From positions 31,517,825 to 31,581,824 of the forward strand of contig OY997591.1 in assembly GCA_963921825.1 (NCBI GenBank): a DNA stretch of 64,000 nt, given 5' to 3'. Origin of the DNA: Erodium maritimum (Eukaryota > Streptophyta > Magnoliopsida > Geraniales > Geraniaceae). Positions 33,800 through 45,933 of the stretch are shown one piece after another; positions within the stretch are counted from its first letter, which is position 1; the number at the start of each line of letters is the position of its first letter. Under the pieces are notes generated by a model. The model saw only the letters and a list, made by a program, of their open reading frames with translations. It had not been told where the DNA came from and did not search any database. The position numbers were made by a program, and so were the translations under genes.

Positions 33800-34772
33800 A
33801 AAATGAGAATAAAGACCGCCTCGCTTAAAAGAATTAAAATATTAAAATTCTCGATTGAAACGTCATGGTTGGAAAGCGGGTTAAATTTTGGAACGAATGC
33901 AAAAGAAAAAAAAGTGAAAGGGGAGAGAAGCAGTTGGACCAGGCTGACTCAGGCCCAACCCAGCGCGCACGGGCCCAAGCCCGCACCACGCATGCCGAGC
34001 CCAAGCCACGCGAGGCCCAACCCTAACCCTACGACTGTTCATCTTATTCTTTAGAAACACGCACGCATCTCAAGACACCACCGCTCTCTCTCGTTTTCTC
34101 TCGATCCTTCGCTCCATCTCTCCCCCTCTCGCAACCACCACCGCCTTCGCCATCGTTGTCCCTTTCTCTCCCGGCCTCGAATCGAACCGCGCCGGCACGA
34201 GACTGACCCTGAGACGCCTTCGCCACGGTCGTGTCAGAGACGGAACCACGCCGCCGGAAGTTCTCGGCCTGGTTCTGCTCTCCCGAGCACCAATCGCACC
34301 GGCGATGGAGAAATCGCACGGTTCGTGCCTCCCTCGCCCGGTTCTTCTTCTTCCCCGACCTCGCCTCACCTGAAAACCCTTCGGAACGAGCTCGATTTGG
34401 GCGAGTCCAGCCGGAACAACGTCGGAGAACCTACACCCTCGCTAGATATGGGACGGAGAGCGTTGGGTCGCTCTCCAGCCACCGACGCCACGGCCACGAG
34501 CTTGCCGAAGCCTTGGCGTCTCTTCCAGCCTTAGTCGTCCCTCCTCCGAGCTCGCCTGACACCGTCCACCGCCACGAGGAGACCGGAGACCTTGCCGGAG
34601 CAACCCTCGAGCCAGAACGAAACCCCGACCAGGCTGAAGCTCGGGCCTTGGGCCAGAACAAGCCTTAGGCCAGGAAAGTCTTGGGCCAGGATAGGCCTTG
34701 GGCCAAGAGACATGCCTTGGGCCAGACCTGGTCCGGTTGGGTCTCAAGACCGGCCTTGGGCCAGGCCCAGGT
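33800..34772 (+). mobile_element. Gypsy LTR fragment, left part, interrupted by copia A copy 2
   Basis: GC-rich sequence contains CT-rich leader-like stretches (34060-34200) and a repeated CTTGGGCCAG(G/A) motif from about 34645 to 34770. It is contiguous with 43235-44470 once copia A copy 2 is removed. The right part matches the G2 LTR at 15600-15960, so the whole is called a gypsy LTR. The left boundary is uncertain by a hundred bases or more. Open frames here on both strands are compositional. Confidence 0.55.
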
Positions 34773-36460
34773 TGTTGGGTCTCGAGGTAGGGTTGGAGAT
34801 GAACCAACTCGCAGCGGAAAATCAAGGAAAACCAAGAGACGATTAAAACCATGAAACAACTAACAAAGAATGGATTCACAAGAGAAAAATTCAGCACTAG
34901 TTCTTACCAAAACAAGAACACCGGGTAACGAATGATTGGCTTGAGTCTCCAAGACGCCTACGTATCCACATGGGAATCAAAGCCACGTAGTTCTTCTCTT
35001 TGAGGACTCAAGAACACAAAAATGGAGGTGGAAACTAGCCAAACCCGAAATGGCCATGGAAGAGGGAGAGAAAATGTGTTTCCTATTCTTGTCTTGTCTT
35101 TGTTATGTTGAAAAAAGATGACTTAAACATAACAAAACCCATACTTGTCCAACTAAAGGCATGGGACAAGTATGGTGTCAAGTAAGGTGTAAATAGGACA
35201 AAGTATGGCAAGACAAGATTGGGTTAGGTGGTGAATCACCAACACCTTAATCCTTGTCTTGCTTACTTAGTACTAATTAATCAAGACTTGATTAATTAGT
35301 TCCATGGGCCTTGGTTGCATGGGCCTTTCATGGGCCTCTTGGAACATGGCCCGTGGCCATTTCCAACGAGGTCCCGTGATTCGCTCATCGCCTCCATGCC
35401 TTCCATACCGGAAATGTCCAACATTATCCGACGCGATCAATCCCAAGACTCCAAGCCTTGTCTCGATCTGTGAAGTCCTATTCACTTACGGGCGCATGAC
35501 CCAAAACCCAGTTTTGGTCATGTCCCGAGACAACTCCCTTTTGCCCATTCTCCATAAATGTGTCAATGAGTTTCATCCTCCGGTGTGACCCTTAGGTTTA
35601 TGCATGTCAATAGATCAACGTAAAATCCCATTTTACTTGATCCTATTTAAGTGGCAACTAACGAGACTTTAGTATTGCCTGACACTACATAACGAATCGA
35701 CCCTGTTGATTCTAACCTTTCCGTCGTCCCTGTCATTATCCTTTTATCTCCGATATCCTGATTGAGATAAGGCATAGAGCCGTCATCCTTATTATTCTCA
35801 ATCACCGTTCCTTGATATGTGAGATGACTGAAGATATGATACCCAGTATCATGTGCATGGCCATGCTATTCTTCCAGTCACTCTCGATCAAGTGGCCGAG
35901 AACCGATATCTTTCCCCTACCTTAGTATGAGGGATAAATCCCTTAGCCGTCTTTCGTGTCACTCATGTAGCCCGTCCCCAAGCCAATCCTGGCCGTTATG
36001 GAAGCCCTGTTACGGACAACGTTAGGCTCAGGTCAAACTCAGTTGTTGACTACATAGCGATCACAAAGACTCCTTGGTCTAAGGATACATGACAAGCTAC
36101 AACACTGAATATGTTCATGACTTAATCTATGGCACATATTCAGGGCGGGTCGTCCAATATCATGTCCCACATGATATCTATGATCAGACTCCGGAATCCC
36201 ATTCCAATGACTAACAGAACGTAAGCCATAAAGAGCCATCTTTCATACTAGTCGCTTCTAGTGAAGCTTTGTTGACTAGGGACCCATCGAGTGTGATCTA
36301 TCTCGATCTATGGTTCTATTCGCATGGTGGGCATAGATCAGAGCACACATCGATATATTACTCCAACACATAAGTAATATAAAGCCGCTTTAATTTTATT
36401 GCTAACGATGATATATACATTTGGACATTTAGGATTGAACTACGGGCACTAAGACTAACA
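34773..36460 (-). repeat. 3' LTR of copia A copy 2
   Basis: It matches the copy 1 LTRs closely, including the block where its own partner differs. The edges are TGTTGGGTCTCGAGG and GACTAACA in plus coordinates. Confidence 0.95.
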
Positions 36461-36474
36461 ATCTCCCACTTGCC
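36461..36474 (-). other. Polypurine tract of copia A copy 2
   Basis: The minus strand reads GGCAAGTGGGAGAT next to the 3' LTR, identical to copy 1. Confidence 0.85.
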
Positions 36475-39360
36475 CTAGTTCCAATCTAAACTCCAATATG
36501 TCCCCATCGACTTTACATGTCTAACATGTTCAGGCAGTGACACTGCCTTAGTCAAAGAGTTGGCTATGTTATCATCTGTTGCAATATCGGTTATCTTCAC
36601 TTCACCTCAGTTCAGTATTTATCTGATGAGGTGGATACGCCGCAGTACATGTTTGGATTTGCTATGCGATCTAGGCTTTTAGCTTTCGCAATGGCCCTTG
36701 TGTTGTCGCAAAATGGATTCACCAGACTGGATGGGTTTTTAATTACACCCAGCCCTGCCATGAATTTCCAAATCCACATAGCCTCCTTAGCTGCCTCTGC
36801 AGCATCCATGTACTTGGCCTCTGTCGTAGATTCGGCAATGGTATCTTGCTTTACGCTTTCCCAGCTAAAGCTCTGCCACTCAGCGTAAACACATATCCTG
36901 ATTGACTTCTAAAGTCATCTGGATTTGTCTTGGAAAACTAGCGTCTACTCATCCTTCGACGACTAGTTCAGCATCATCTTTCCCCCAGGTTAGAATGATG
37001 TCTACTGGTACAACATAAGGCTTACGAGACGTCTGGTCTCATACATGTCATGGCATATATGATCGATCCTGCCCCCAGGCGCATAGGATTCTCATCATCC
37101 TTTTCAGCTCATCAGGTGTCTTAGGACACTGAGTCTTGCTGAGATGAATGCCATGACTAGTGGGTAAGAGTCCTTTCTTTGAATCGAGCATTAAGAACCT
37201 ACTCAATGCCTTGTTCACATAGGTTCCCTGACTTAAATCCAAGACCCTCTTGGTGCGATCTCTACATATCTTAATCCTTAAGATATGAGAAGCATCACCT
37301 AAGTCCTTTATTGAAAAACACTTCCTCAACCAAGCTTTAGTCTCGTGCAAGGTTGGGATGTCATTTTCAATGAGAACCAGAAAGGTAATATTGCTCCCAC
37401 TAGCCTTCTTATAAACGCAAGATTCATCCTCGTTCTTGATTAAGCCAAATCCAATTACAGCTTCATCAAAACGAAGGATCCAACTCCGAGAAGTTCGTTT
37501 CAATCCAGAAATGGATTTCAACAACTTATAAATCTTTCCTTTATTCTTCGGATCGTCAAAACCTTTGGGCCGAGACATACAAACGTACTCAGTCAAATTT
37601 CCATTTAGGAAAGCGGTTTTGACATCCACTTGCCATATCTCGTAATTATGATACGCAGTTATGTCAAGAAGAATTTGGATCGATTTTGACCATAGCCACT
37701 AAGGAGAAGGTTTCCTCATAGTCAATCCATTGGATCTGCCTATAACCTTTCGCCACCAGTTGAGCTTTGTAGGTCAGAGGGTTGCCGTCCATGTCCATCT
37801 TCACCTTGAAGATCCATTTGCATCCTATGGTCCTCACACCATTGATGGGATCAACCGGTTCCCAGACTCGGTTGTCCGACATGGATTGCATTTCCTCCCT
37901 CATGGCTCCCAGCCATAACTCGGAGTTGGGCCCATCCACGACTTCCTGAAAGGTGGCTGGATCATCGTGATCCACCATGACTTCATTGTCACCTCCGGAT
38001 ACCATATCTTGGAGGTGGAAGATTGATCCTTTCAAATCGCCTTGGACCTTCCGGAATTGTAACAGGAATTGGTTCTTACTCTACGACAATCTCTGGCTCC
38101 TTTCTACTGGGTTGCCAATTGGTTTAGACAGATCTGTACCATCCTGAATTTCTTCGAGATGCACAGTCCTCCCAATGACGTCTTTGGAAACAAAACTTCT
38201 TTTCCATAAAGACCCCACCCCAAGCGACGAACACCATGTTCTCACTGGGATTGTAGAAATAGTATCCCCTTTTTGCTTTGGGATACCACACGAAGGTGCA
38301 TATCTCAGATCTTGTTTCGAGCTTAGTCGAAACCAAATGTTTCACATAAGCCTCGCAACCACAAATCTTTAGGAAGGACAAAGCGGGCATCATCCCGTAC
38401 CATTTTTAAAATGGTGTCCCTTCCACACCATTCGTCGAAGCCCGATTCACTATGAATGCGGTCGTCTCTAGAGAAAAACCCCTAAAAGAGATTGGGAGAT
38501 CAGTCCAACTAATCATGGAACGGACCATTGTCTAACAATGTCCGATTTCTCCGTTTGGCTACACCTTTCAACTACAGTGACCTAGGAGGAGTCCATTCCA
38601 AAAGGATCCCATTCTCTTTTAGATGATCTAATAACTCTGTGGTCAAGTATTTTCCACCTCGATCCAATCGAAGTGCCTTAATACCTTTGTCGAGCTGGTT
38701 TTCTACTATAGTCTTAAACTCTTTGAATTTATCAAAAGCTTCAGACTTATGTCTCACCGAATAGACATAACCATATTTACTGTAATCATCAGTAAATGTG
38801 ATAAAGTAGCTAAAACCCCTCCTGGCAAGTGAACTTATTAGTCTACACACATTCGAGTGTATCAGCCCCAATAATTCACCCGCCCTTTCATCGCGATCGA
38901 TAAAGGGCACTTTAGTCATTTTGCCCATCAAACAAACCTTGCACCTATCGATCGAATGGAATTCGAATGAACCTGAAAGCCCGCACTTCTGAAGTGCTGA
39001 TAGGCGCTTCTTGTTTATGCGACCCAAATGACAGTACCATAACAGAGTTAGGTTTAAATCGTTGGATTTAGACCTCTTGGTATTAACGGAATATATAGAA
39101 CTTGAGGCATTGTTACCCATATCTAATATGTACAATCCTCCAACCATGTCAGTACTGGTATAAAACATATCATTGCATAGAACATTGAAAACTCCATTTC
39201 CAATATTAACATTATATCCTTCCTTGTCAAACACGGATACAGATATAATATTCCTACTAAAAGTAGGTATGCAATATACATTATACAATACTAAGACAAG
39301 GCCTCTTGGCAAAGCAAGACTCATGGATCCTACAGCAGTTGCCACAACTCTGAGGTCCAT
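36475..39360 (-). pseudogene. Copia A copy 2 pol remnant with the same lesions
   Basis: The integrase core at 39360-38572 has Asn for the first catalytic Asp (codon 38851-38853) and Lys for the Glu (codon 38554-38556). Reverse transcriptase at 38035-37048 has the FLVL-to-IEND junction at about 37371, without YVDD. RNase H is at about 36930-36475. Unlike copy 1 it lacks the 1-bp deletion before LKENG at about 38620. Other stops and frame breaks are in the same places as in copy 1. Confidence 0.88.
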
Positions 39361-39989
39361 TTCGTGCTTTCCAAATCTCTCCTACTTTCAGCCACCATAT
39401 ATTAGTGCATGTGTGAGATTCAGTCATAGTATCTAATACCCATGAATCTTTGGAAGTAGAGAGATGTAGCTCTATAGAGTTAATACCGAATGAAGGCACG
39501 ATCCCACCGCCCTTCCTTAGATCATCCAGGTTTCCTGATGAATGCGCAGTCCTACTGCCCTTCTTCAGATCATCCAGGCTATTTGATGAAGGCGCAGTCC
39601 CACTGCCCTTCTTCAGATCAGCCGTGAACTTCCTGTAATCCCGGTTCCAATGACCAGGCTGTTGGCAGTAGAAGCAGACATTCTCAGGTGTCTCATCTTT
39701 CCTGCCAAGTGCGCATGGGCCCAGCCCTTGCCACTTCCAATTCCCTTGTTGACCATCAGAATATCCTTGGATCCCAGATCCCTGAGATATTCTTCTCAGC
39801 AGCTGATGACACTTCATGTAACTCTGATATGGTCTTAGAGACAGCCTTGTCAAGGACATATTCTTTGCGTTCAGACTTGAGGACTATCCTCAAAATTCTG
39901 TACCAGTCCAAATAGTTTGTCCCATTTAGCTTGACCCTATCAAGAATGGTTTTTAATGACAAACTATTAATGTTCGCTGAATTTTCCAT
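39281..39989 (-). pseudogene. Copia A copy 2 gag remnant
   Basis: It begins MENSANINSLSLKTILDR at 39989 (MAN in copies 1 and 3), stops at 39756, and continues in another frame. The zinc knuckle at 39635-39676 has the same Cys-to-Tyr change as copy 1. The SLDDLKKGSRTA repeat units and the damaged protease-like segment are also shared. Confidence 0.85.
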
Positions 39990-41531
39990 TTGATCTACAA
40001 CAGATAAAATTCAATCAGTAAACTGAATAAATTTTATGAAGATCAAGCTTAAACACCAACAATCAATTCTAAACCGTTAGAATCTGAAACCAAGATCCTT
40101 GATTCACTCGATTAAGCTGAACTAATGCTCACCACTTAATCGAGCTATGTAGGTAGGACTCCATCCAATCACATCCAATGTGACTCTTGGCTATGGTATG
40201 TACTTATGTACACGACTTACCCTATCTGTTACCCTAGCTCAACCTCAGGCCGAGAATCGTAGTCGGGTCCACCAATTTTCAACTATGGCTCGTCACTATG
40301 TAGGTGCTCCGCTAATGCGCACGACACCCACATATGTCGTCCAAACCTACTACCCCGCTTCCCCATGGATGCTCCGCTAATGCGCACGACAACCATAGGA
40401 CGGGGAGGTAGTAAGGTGTTGATGATTGGGAGGTATCGGACATGACCCGCTTTTACTTGTCCAGTTGTGTTCAAAACTTTAGCACATCCTAGATGCGATG
40501 AGCACATCAACTACATTCCAAATGCAATGATGCCTCAAATTACATCCAATGTAATTCTTCCTTTGAACCCGTCAACTACATCCAATGCAATGACGGTTCT
40601 AAGGGTTCACACACAAGGATTAAAAGTCCAATTTTATCTTTGCATGTGAGGTGATATGCTCGGTAAATAAAGTTAAGCATGCAATTCTAAAACACATAGA
40701 ATTAATCATGCATAAACTAAACCAAGCATAAAGCGATAAATGTGCACATAATAGCCCCCTAAACTAACTCCCACTAGCTTCTTGAGCTCCACCGACTCCA
40801 AGCCGATGCCAACACCCGAAAAGCCACCAAATGACCTTTTCGCCCTTTCTTCGTCTTGAGTAAAATATTACAATTTAATACACGACTCGCAGGTCGGGAA
40901 TAAATAAATATTACAAACAAGTGGTTCGACGACCACACCTTGAAAGAATAATTACACGTTAACTCTAACGGCTCGCAGGCCGTGAAAAGCGATAAATAAT
41001 TAAATTGAGCTCGGGGCTATTATGTACACCATGCCAACATCACATCACACATCGTGTTATCAAACAAGCATGTTATCAAACATCATGTGATTTTCCGGTT
41101 TTAATTAATAGCCAAGTTTCGAAATTTTTTTGATGCTCGGTTTATCGAAACCGTTCAAAAATGAAACTTTTGAACATTTGATCTTCGAGTTCATCATGAC
41201 GGTTCCAAACTCGTCATAACTAACAAAACGGTTTAGCCTTGGCATATCAACCATCCAATGGTCATGTTTGGCCTAGCTCCGTCCAACGGAGCCCCGTTCG
41301 GTCCCGGTTTCGGCTCCCCGAGAGTCCCGCTCCCGAGACCCGAAAAATCAAATTTTTTTCAAAATTTCCAGATTTGAAATAATTTTCAAAAATTCATTTT
41401 ACATGCATTAAATCCATAAACAATAATTTAAAACATGTTATCAAACAATTTAGCAAAACAACATGCCAAAAACGAAACTTTCAAGCAAAACCGAAACATT
41501 GAACACCGTCTTGTGAATCCCGAAGGTAGCA
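39990..41531 (-). other. Copia A copy 2 leader, non-coding
   Basis: Same layout as the copy 1 leader. It carries an extra short segment near 41055-41083 (ATCGTGTTATCAAACAAGC…) that copy 1 lacks and copy 3 has. Copy 1 therefore has a small deletion here. Confidence 0.75.
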
Positions 41532-41545
41532 CGGCTCTGATACCA
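41532..41545 (-). other. Primer-binding site, tRNA-iMet type (copy 2)
   Basis: The minus strand reads TGGTATCAGAGCCG, one base from the 5' LTR. Confidence 0.95.
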
Positions 41546-41546
41546 C

Positions 41547-43234
41547 TGTTGGGTCTCGAGGTAGGGTTGGAGATGAACCAACTCGCAGCGGAAAATCAAG
41601 GAAAACCAAGAGACGATTAAAACCATGAAACAACTAACAAAGAATGGATTCACAAGAGAAAAATTCAGCATTAGTTCTTACCAAAACAAGAACACCGGGT
41701 AACGAATGATTGGCTTGAGTCTCCAAGACGCCTACGTATCCACATGGGAATCAAAGCCACGTAGTTCTTCTCTTTGAGGACTCAAGAACACAAAAATGGA
41801 GGTGGGAGCTTGCCAAACCCGAAATTGCAAGGGAAGGGAGAGAGAAGTTGTATTTCCTATTCTTGTCTTGTGTTTGTTATGTTGAAAAAAGATGACTTAA
41901 ACATAACAAAACCCATACTTGTCCAACTAAAGGCATGGGACAAGTATGGTGTCAAGTAAGGTGTAAATAGGACAAAGTATGGCAAGACAAGATTGGGTTA
42001 GGTGGTGAATCACCAACACCTTAATCCTTGTCTTGCTTACTTAGTACTAATTAATCAAGACTTGATTAATTAGTTCCATGGGCCTTGGTTGCATGGGCCT
42101 TTCATGGGCCTCTTGGAACATGGCCCGTGGCCATTTCCAACGAGGTCCCGTGATTCGCTCATCGCCTCCATGCCTTCCATACCGGAAATGTCCAACATTA
42201 TCCGACGCGATCAATCCCAAAACTCCAAGCCTTGTCTCGATCTGTGAAGTCCTATTCACTTACGGGCACATGACCCAAAACCCAGTTTTGGTCATGTCCC
42301 GAGACAACTCCCTTTTGGCCATTCTCCATAAATGTGTCAATGAGTTTCATCCTCCGGTGTGACCCTTAGGTTTATGCATGTCAATAGATCAACGTAAAAT
42401 CCCATTTTACTTGATCCTATTTAAGTGGCAACTAACGAGACTTTAGTATTGTCTGACACTACATAACGAATCGACCCTGTCGATTCTAACCTTTCCGTCG
42501 TCCCTGTCATTATCCTTTTATCTCCGATATCCTGATTGAGATAAGGCATAGAGCCGTCATCCTTATTATTCTCAATCACCGTTCCTTGATATGTGAGATG
42601 ACTGAAGATATGATACCCAGTATCATGTGCATGGCCATGCTATTCTTCCAGTCACTCTCGATCAAGTGGCCCAGAACCGATATCTTTCCCATACCTTAGT
42701 ATGAGGGATAAATCCCTTAGCCGTCTTTCGTGTCACTCATGTAGCCCGTCCCCAAGCCAATCCTGGCCGTTATGGGAGCCTTGTTACGGACAACGTTAGG
42801 CTCAGGTCAAACTTAGTTGTTGACTACATAGCGATCACAAAGACTCCTTGGTCTAAGGATACATGACAAGCTACAACACTGAATATGTTCATGACTTAAT
42901 CTATGGCACATATTCAGGGCGGGTCGTCCAATATCATGTCCCACATGATATCTATGATCAGACTCCGGAATCCCATTCCAATGACTAACAGAACGTAAGC
43001 CATAAAGAGCCATCTTTCATACTAGTCGCTTCTAGTGAAGCTTTGTTGACTAGGGACCCATCGAGTGTGATCTATCTCGATCTATGGTTCTATTCGCATG
43101 GTGGGCATAGATCAGAGCACACATCGATATATTACTCCAACACATAAGTAATATAAAGCCGCTTTAATTTTATTTCTAACGATGATATATACATTTGGAC
43201 ATTTAGGATTGAACTACGGGCACTAAGACTAACA
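41547..43234 (-). repeat. 5' LTR of copia A copy 2
   Basis: Same edges as copy 1. At about 41803-41870 it has a block of roughly 20 differences from the partner LTR (GGTGGGAGCTTGCCAAACCC against GGTGGAAACTAGCCAAACCC, and onward), while the rest differs only sparsely. Confidence 0.95.
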
Positions 43235-44470
43235 CAGGCTTCTGGACCGGGCCTGAGACGGGTCTGGAGCCGGATCTGGGTCGGGTTTAGTGCCGGGTCT
43301 GGGTCGGTTCTGGGTCCGGTCGGGTCTGGGTTCTAGACCGGGTCGGATTCGGGTACGGTTCTTAGACTCGTGTTGGAACCGGGTCAGCAGTTTAATTAAT
43401 TAATTTAAATAATGTAAAATGGAGAACTTAAAGGACTAAATTGACAAATTATAGGACTTTTGGACTATGCCGGGACTGATTATCAACTTTACCTGTCAAA
43501 CTCAGACTTTCACTTCGCCCGAGAAGACCGGAGGTAGGCCCGGACGTCAGCAGCTAGGAGACATAGCTGTTTGTTCTTCTTGAGGTAGGGAAAGTAGCGA
43601 ATACCGATTTAATTACGGAAAGTTACTAGCATGCATGATTAGGGAATAATAATAACCAGAAAGGTACTAGTTGGCATATAGGATATGATTCACTAGAATA
43701 ACCGCTTTCAATTATTAAATAACCAGACGAGTCTTAGTAACATGTAGGATGTGATTCACTAGTTTCATCGCTTTCAATGCTTGGGAATTGTCGTGCTGGT
43801 AGAATGGCCATGTCGAGCCTTAGGACTGTGTGTTGATTGAGTTGCATGATGCGTGTTATAACCGCTGATTGAGAGTCATAATAAGATTGATTCGGTGTAG
43901 CATGTTGTGACTGTGTGTGGCAAGTGTGCCGTGTTTGATGTAATGTGAACCCTTGATTGTGACATGATCGGGTGAGTGATAGACCGATTTGTGTGTTATG
44001 GTGAGTTGGCCCGGTTGGGACACTGAGATCGTGTATCGTACTATTGTTGTGTGTTTCGAGAGGAGGCGTACTCCGGGTGATGCCTACACCGAGGGATAGT
44101 TCCGGTGCATGCTATTGATGCCAAGGATGGCGTGATAGATACCTCGATGACTAGAGGTCCGGGACGATGTTCGACCGAGGTGTGTGCCGGTTCAATACGT
44201 ATGTTGAGTAAGGCCCAGGTCTGTGTGCTCGGAAGACATCGGACTGAGGGATTCCCGGTCGAGGATGTTACCCCCAGTCTCAGTGAGGGGAAGATATCGG
44301 GACTGATGTTGTGTGGTCCAGTACGATATAAGTGGTTGTGTGCATTCGGTGATGTGGAAACTGTTGTACGATAATTGTATGTATCTCGCTGTGTGCTTTA
44401 TTCTCACTGGTTGGCTTCGTGCGTTTTTCTAAGTATGTTTATGATCTTGTGAAAGTGGTCGGTGACTGGG
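43235..44470 (+). mobile_element. Gypsy LTR fragment, right part
   Basis: GGGTCTGGGTCGG-type repeats run to about 43380. 43560-43840 closely follows the G2 LTR (GATTCACTAGAATAACCGC, GGAATTGTCGTGCTGGTAGA, GATCGGGTGAGTGATAGACC near 43970). Degenerate units with GACATC…CCGA lie at 44070-44330. The usual palindrome and terminal TGACA are not reached, so the LTR is truncated near 44470. Orientation is plus. Confidence 0.7.
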
Positions 44471-44560
44471 GATTGCCCATTTTTTTCCATTTTTTTTCAG
44501 GAGCTGAATCTCTACCTTGCACTTTTCAACTACCTCTACTTTCATAAATAAAGACAACAA

Positions 44561-45709
44561 ATTTTTTTTTTATCAGCAAGTTTTTTTTAGGGGAAACCCT
44601 ATATCCTAACCCCATTTGAGCTTTGTTTTCCAATTCCTAACCCAGGTTTACCTTTGGTGACATTTCCCAACTGTCACCTTTCAATTTTTTGCAGAAAATA
44701 TCGTTTACCCTTTATTTTGACGATTCCGTTAGTTTTTTTTGCCACGTGTCACTTCACCGTGCCGACACGTGGCCGACACGTAGGCAAAAAACTAACGGAA
44801 TCGTCAGTTTTGACGATTTTTGATACTTTCTGCAAAAAATTGAAAGGTGGCTGTTGGGAAATGTCACCAAAGGTAAACCTAGGTTAGGAATTAAAAAACA
44901 AAGCTCAAATGGAGTTAGGATACAGGGTTACCCTTTTTTATTTATATAAAAAGACAATGTTTTCAAACTAAAAACATGTCCAAGGGTAAACCCTCAAGTA
45001 CAGTGCAAAGCATGCCAAAAATGGCACCTAAAACAAGAACAAACCCAATGTATGGGTAGAAAACAACAAACACAACCTAAAAGCTTGGAAAATGAATTCA
45101 GCACAACAACCAGCCAACAAAGGCTAACCAAACTAAAACCAACCCACACCGTGGGGGAGAACCGGGACTTAAACCACAGAAAACACAACAAAATGCAAAC
45201 TAACGCCAAACAAACCTATGTCCAACAAGGGACAACTAAGCCAAGTCCTACAAAAGACAAAAACACAGAGTCTGGAAACTCAAGTTTATCAACCATGAAG
45301 AGTAGTAAAGGAAAAGCCTCAGACCCCAACCCCAGCACGATCAAACACCAAGCTCGACCCAAGCACCACACCTCTAGAGCACAACAGGAGAAACCCCCAA
45401 CCTCAGCCAACAACCACTACCAAAAGGTACCTAAACAGAACCTCCCAACCGGCCAACACCGGTTGCAACCCAAAAGGAGGGAGCAGGACGAATACACTCC
45501 AAATTGTAGATCAACCCCTTAATCCCCACACAACCCAACCTAGAAATTCCTCAACCAAAGCCCAAGACTTAAAACCCCCCACGATGGCTTCATTGGTTCT
45601 GAGGAAGACCAGATCCGACGCCGATGACGACGACAGAACCAGGTTAGGGTTAGGAAGAGTAAAGGTAGAGAGAGGGGAGAGGTTTTAGAGAGAAGGTTTA
45701 TTACGCTGT
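44561..45709 (-). mobile_element. Short LINE-derived retroposon with 14-bp target duplication
   Basis: AATAAAGACAACAA flanks it at 44547-44560 and 45710-45723. The plus-strand T-run at 44562-44570 abuts the left duplication, so the element is minus-oriented with a poly(A) tail after CTTGCTGAT, a typical plant L1 3' end. The 5' end (about 45709) starts with a CT-rich leader and a short coding-like stretch (SSSASDLVFLRTNEAIVGGF). The body is about 0.8 kb once the MITE is removed. It has neither a complete ORF1 nor any ORF2, so it was retroposed in trans or is internally deleted. Confidence 0.75.
44590..44933. mobile_element. Foldback MITE, about 344 bp, near-perfect palindrome
   Basis: The left arm (GGGGAAACCCTATATCCTAA… to about 44742) and the right arm (about 44785-44933) are inverted copies with few mismatches. 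The centre is rich in CACGTG/ACACGTGG. Flanks TTTTTTA at 44583-44589 and 44934-44940 form a 7-bp or longer duplication; the T-run blurs its length. It sits in the LINE 3' end, just before the CTTGCTGAT tail on the LINE strand. No coding. MULE-type origin is possible, but the superfamily is unproven. Confidence 0.75.
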
Positions 45710-45723
45710 AATAAAGACAACAA

Positions 45724-45933
45724 CTATCATGTAACAAGCATATCATTATGAGTAAAATTATACTTAGCTTATTGCTATATGGGTTAAATATCAAAACTTA
45801 CTCTTAAATATTGGTCATGAACACTACACTATCCAACATTTCAAAATGACAAATGCACTACCTTAAGTATTGGTCACACGATTTTCTTAGTAAATATGGA
45901 CGGCATATTCCATTCCGTTAGTCATATGACTTC
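45724..45933. other. AT-rich spacer, nothing recognised
   Basis: It contains AAATATTGGTCATGAACACT and AAGTATTGGTCACACGA as partial direct repeats near 45810 and 45863, and an ATTCCGTTAG motif also seen in the MITE. No gene. Confidence 0.5.

Larger units (their letters stand above)
34773..43234 (-). mobile_element. Copia A copy 2, complete, defective pol
   Basis: It lies in minus orientation with LTRs of 1688 bp (34773-36460 and 41547-43234). Flanks are CAGGT (34768-34772) and CAGGC (43235-43239), four of five matching. It is colinear with copy 1 and nearly identical to it inside, including all catalytic lesions. Its two LTRs differ more than those of copy 1, partly through one dense cluster near 41800-41870. 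It inserted in a gypsy LTR fragment. Confidence 0.95.

Noticed and set aside
34012-34034. CCCTAACCCTA telomere-like sequence
   Set aside because: Only about two units, inside GC-rich LTR DNA. This is too short for an interstitial telomere.
34070-34668. Overlapping open frames on both strands in GC-rich DNA
   Set aside because: Both strands are open because of high GC. The region is gypsy LTR sequence and the proteins show no domain.
45052-45522. Plus-strand frame of 156 codons
   Set aside because: It is antisense to the minus-oriented LINE-derived retroposon and Lys/Gln/Thr-rich by composition. No domain is recognisable.
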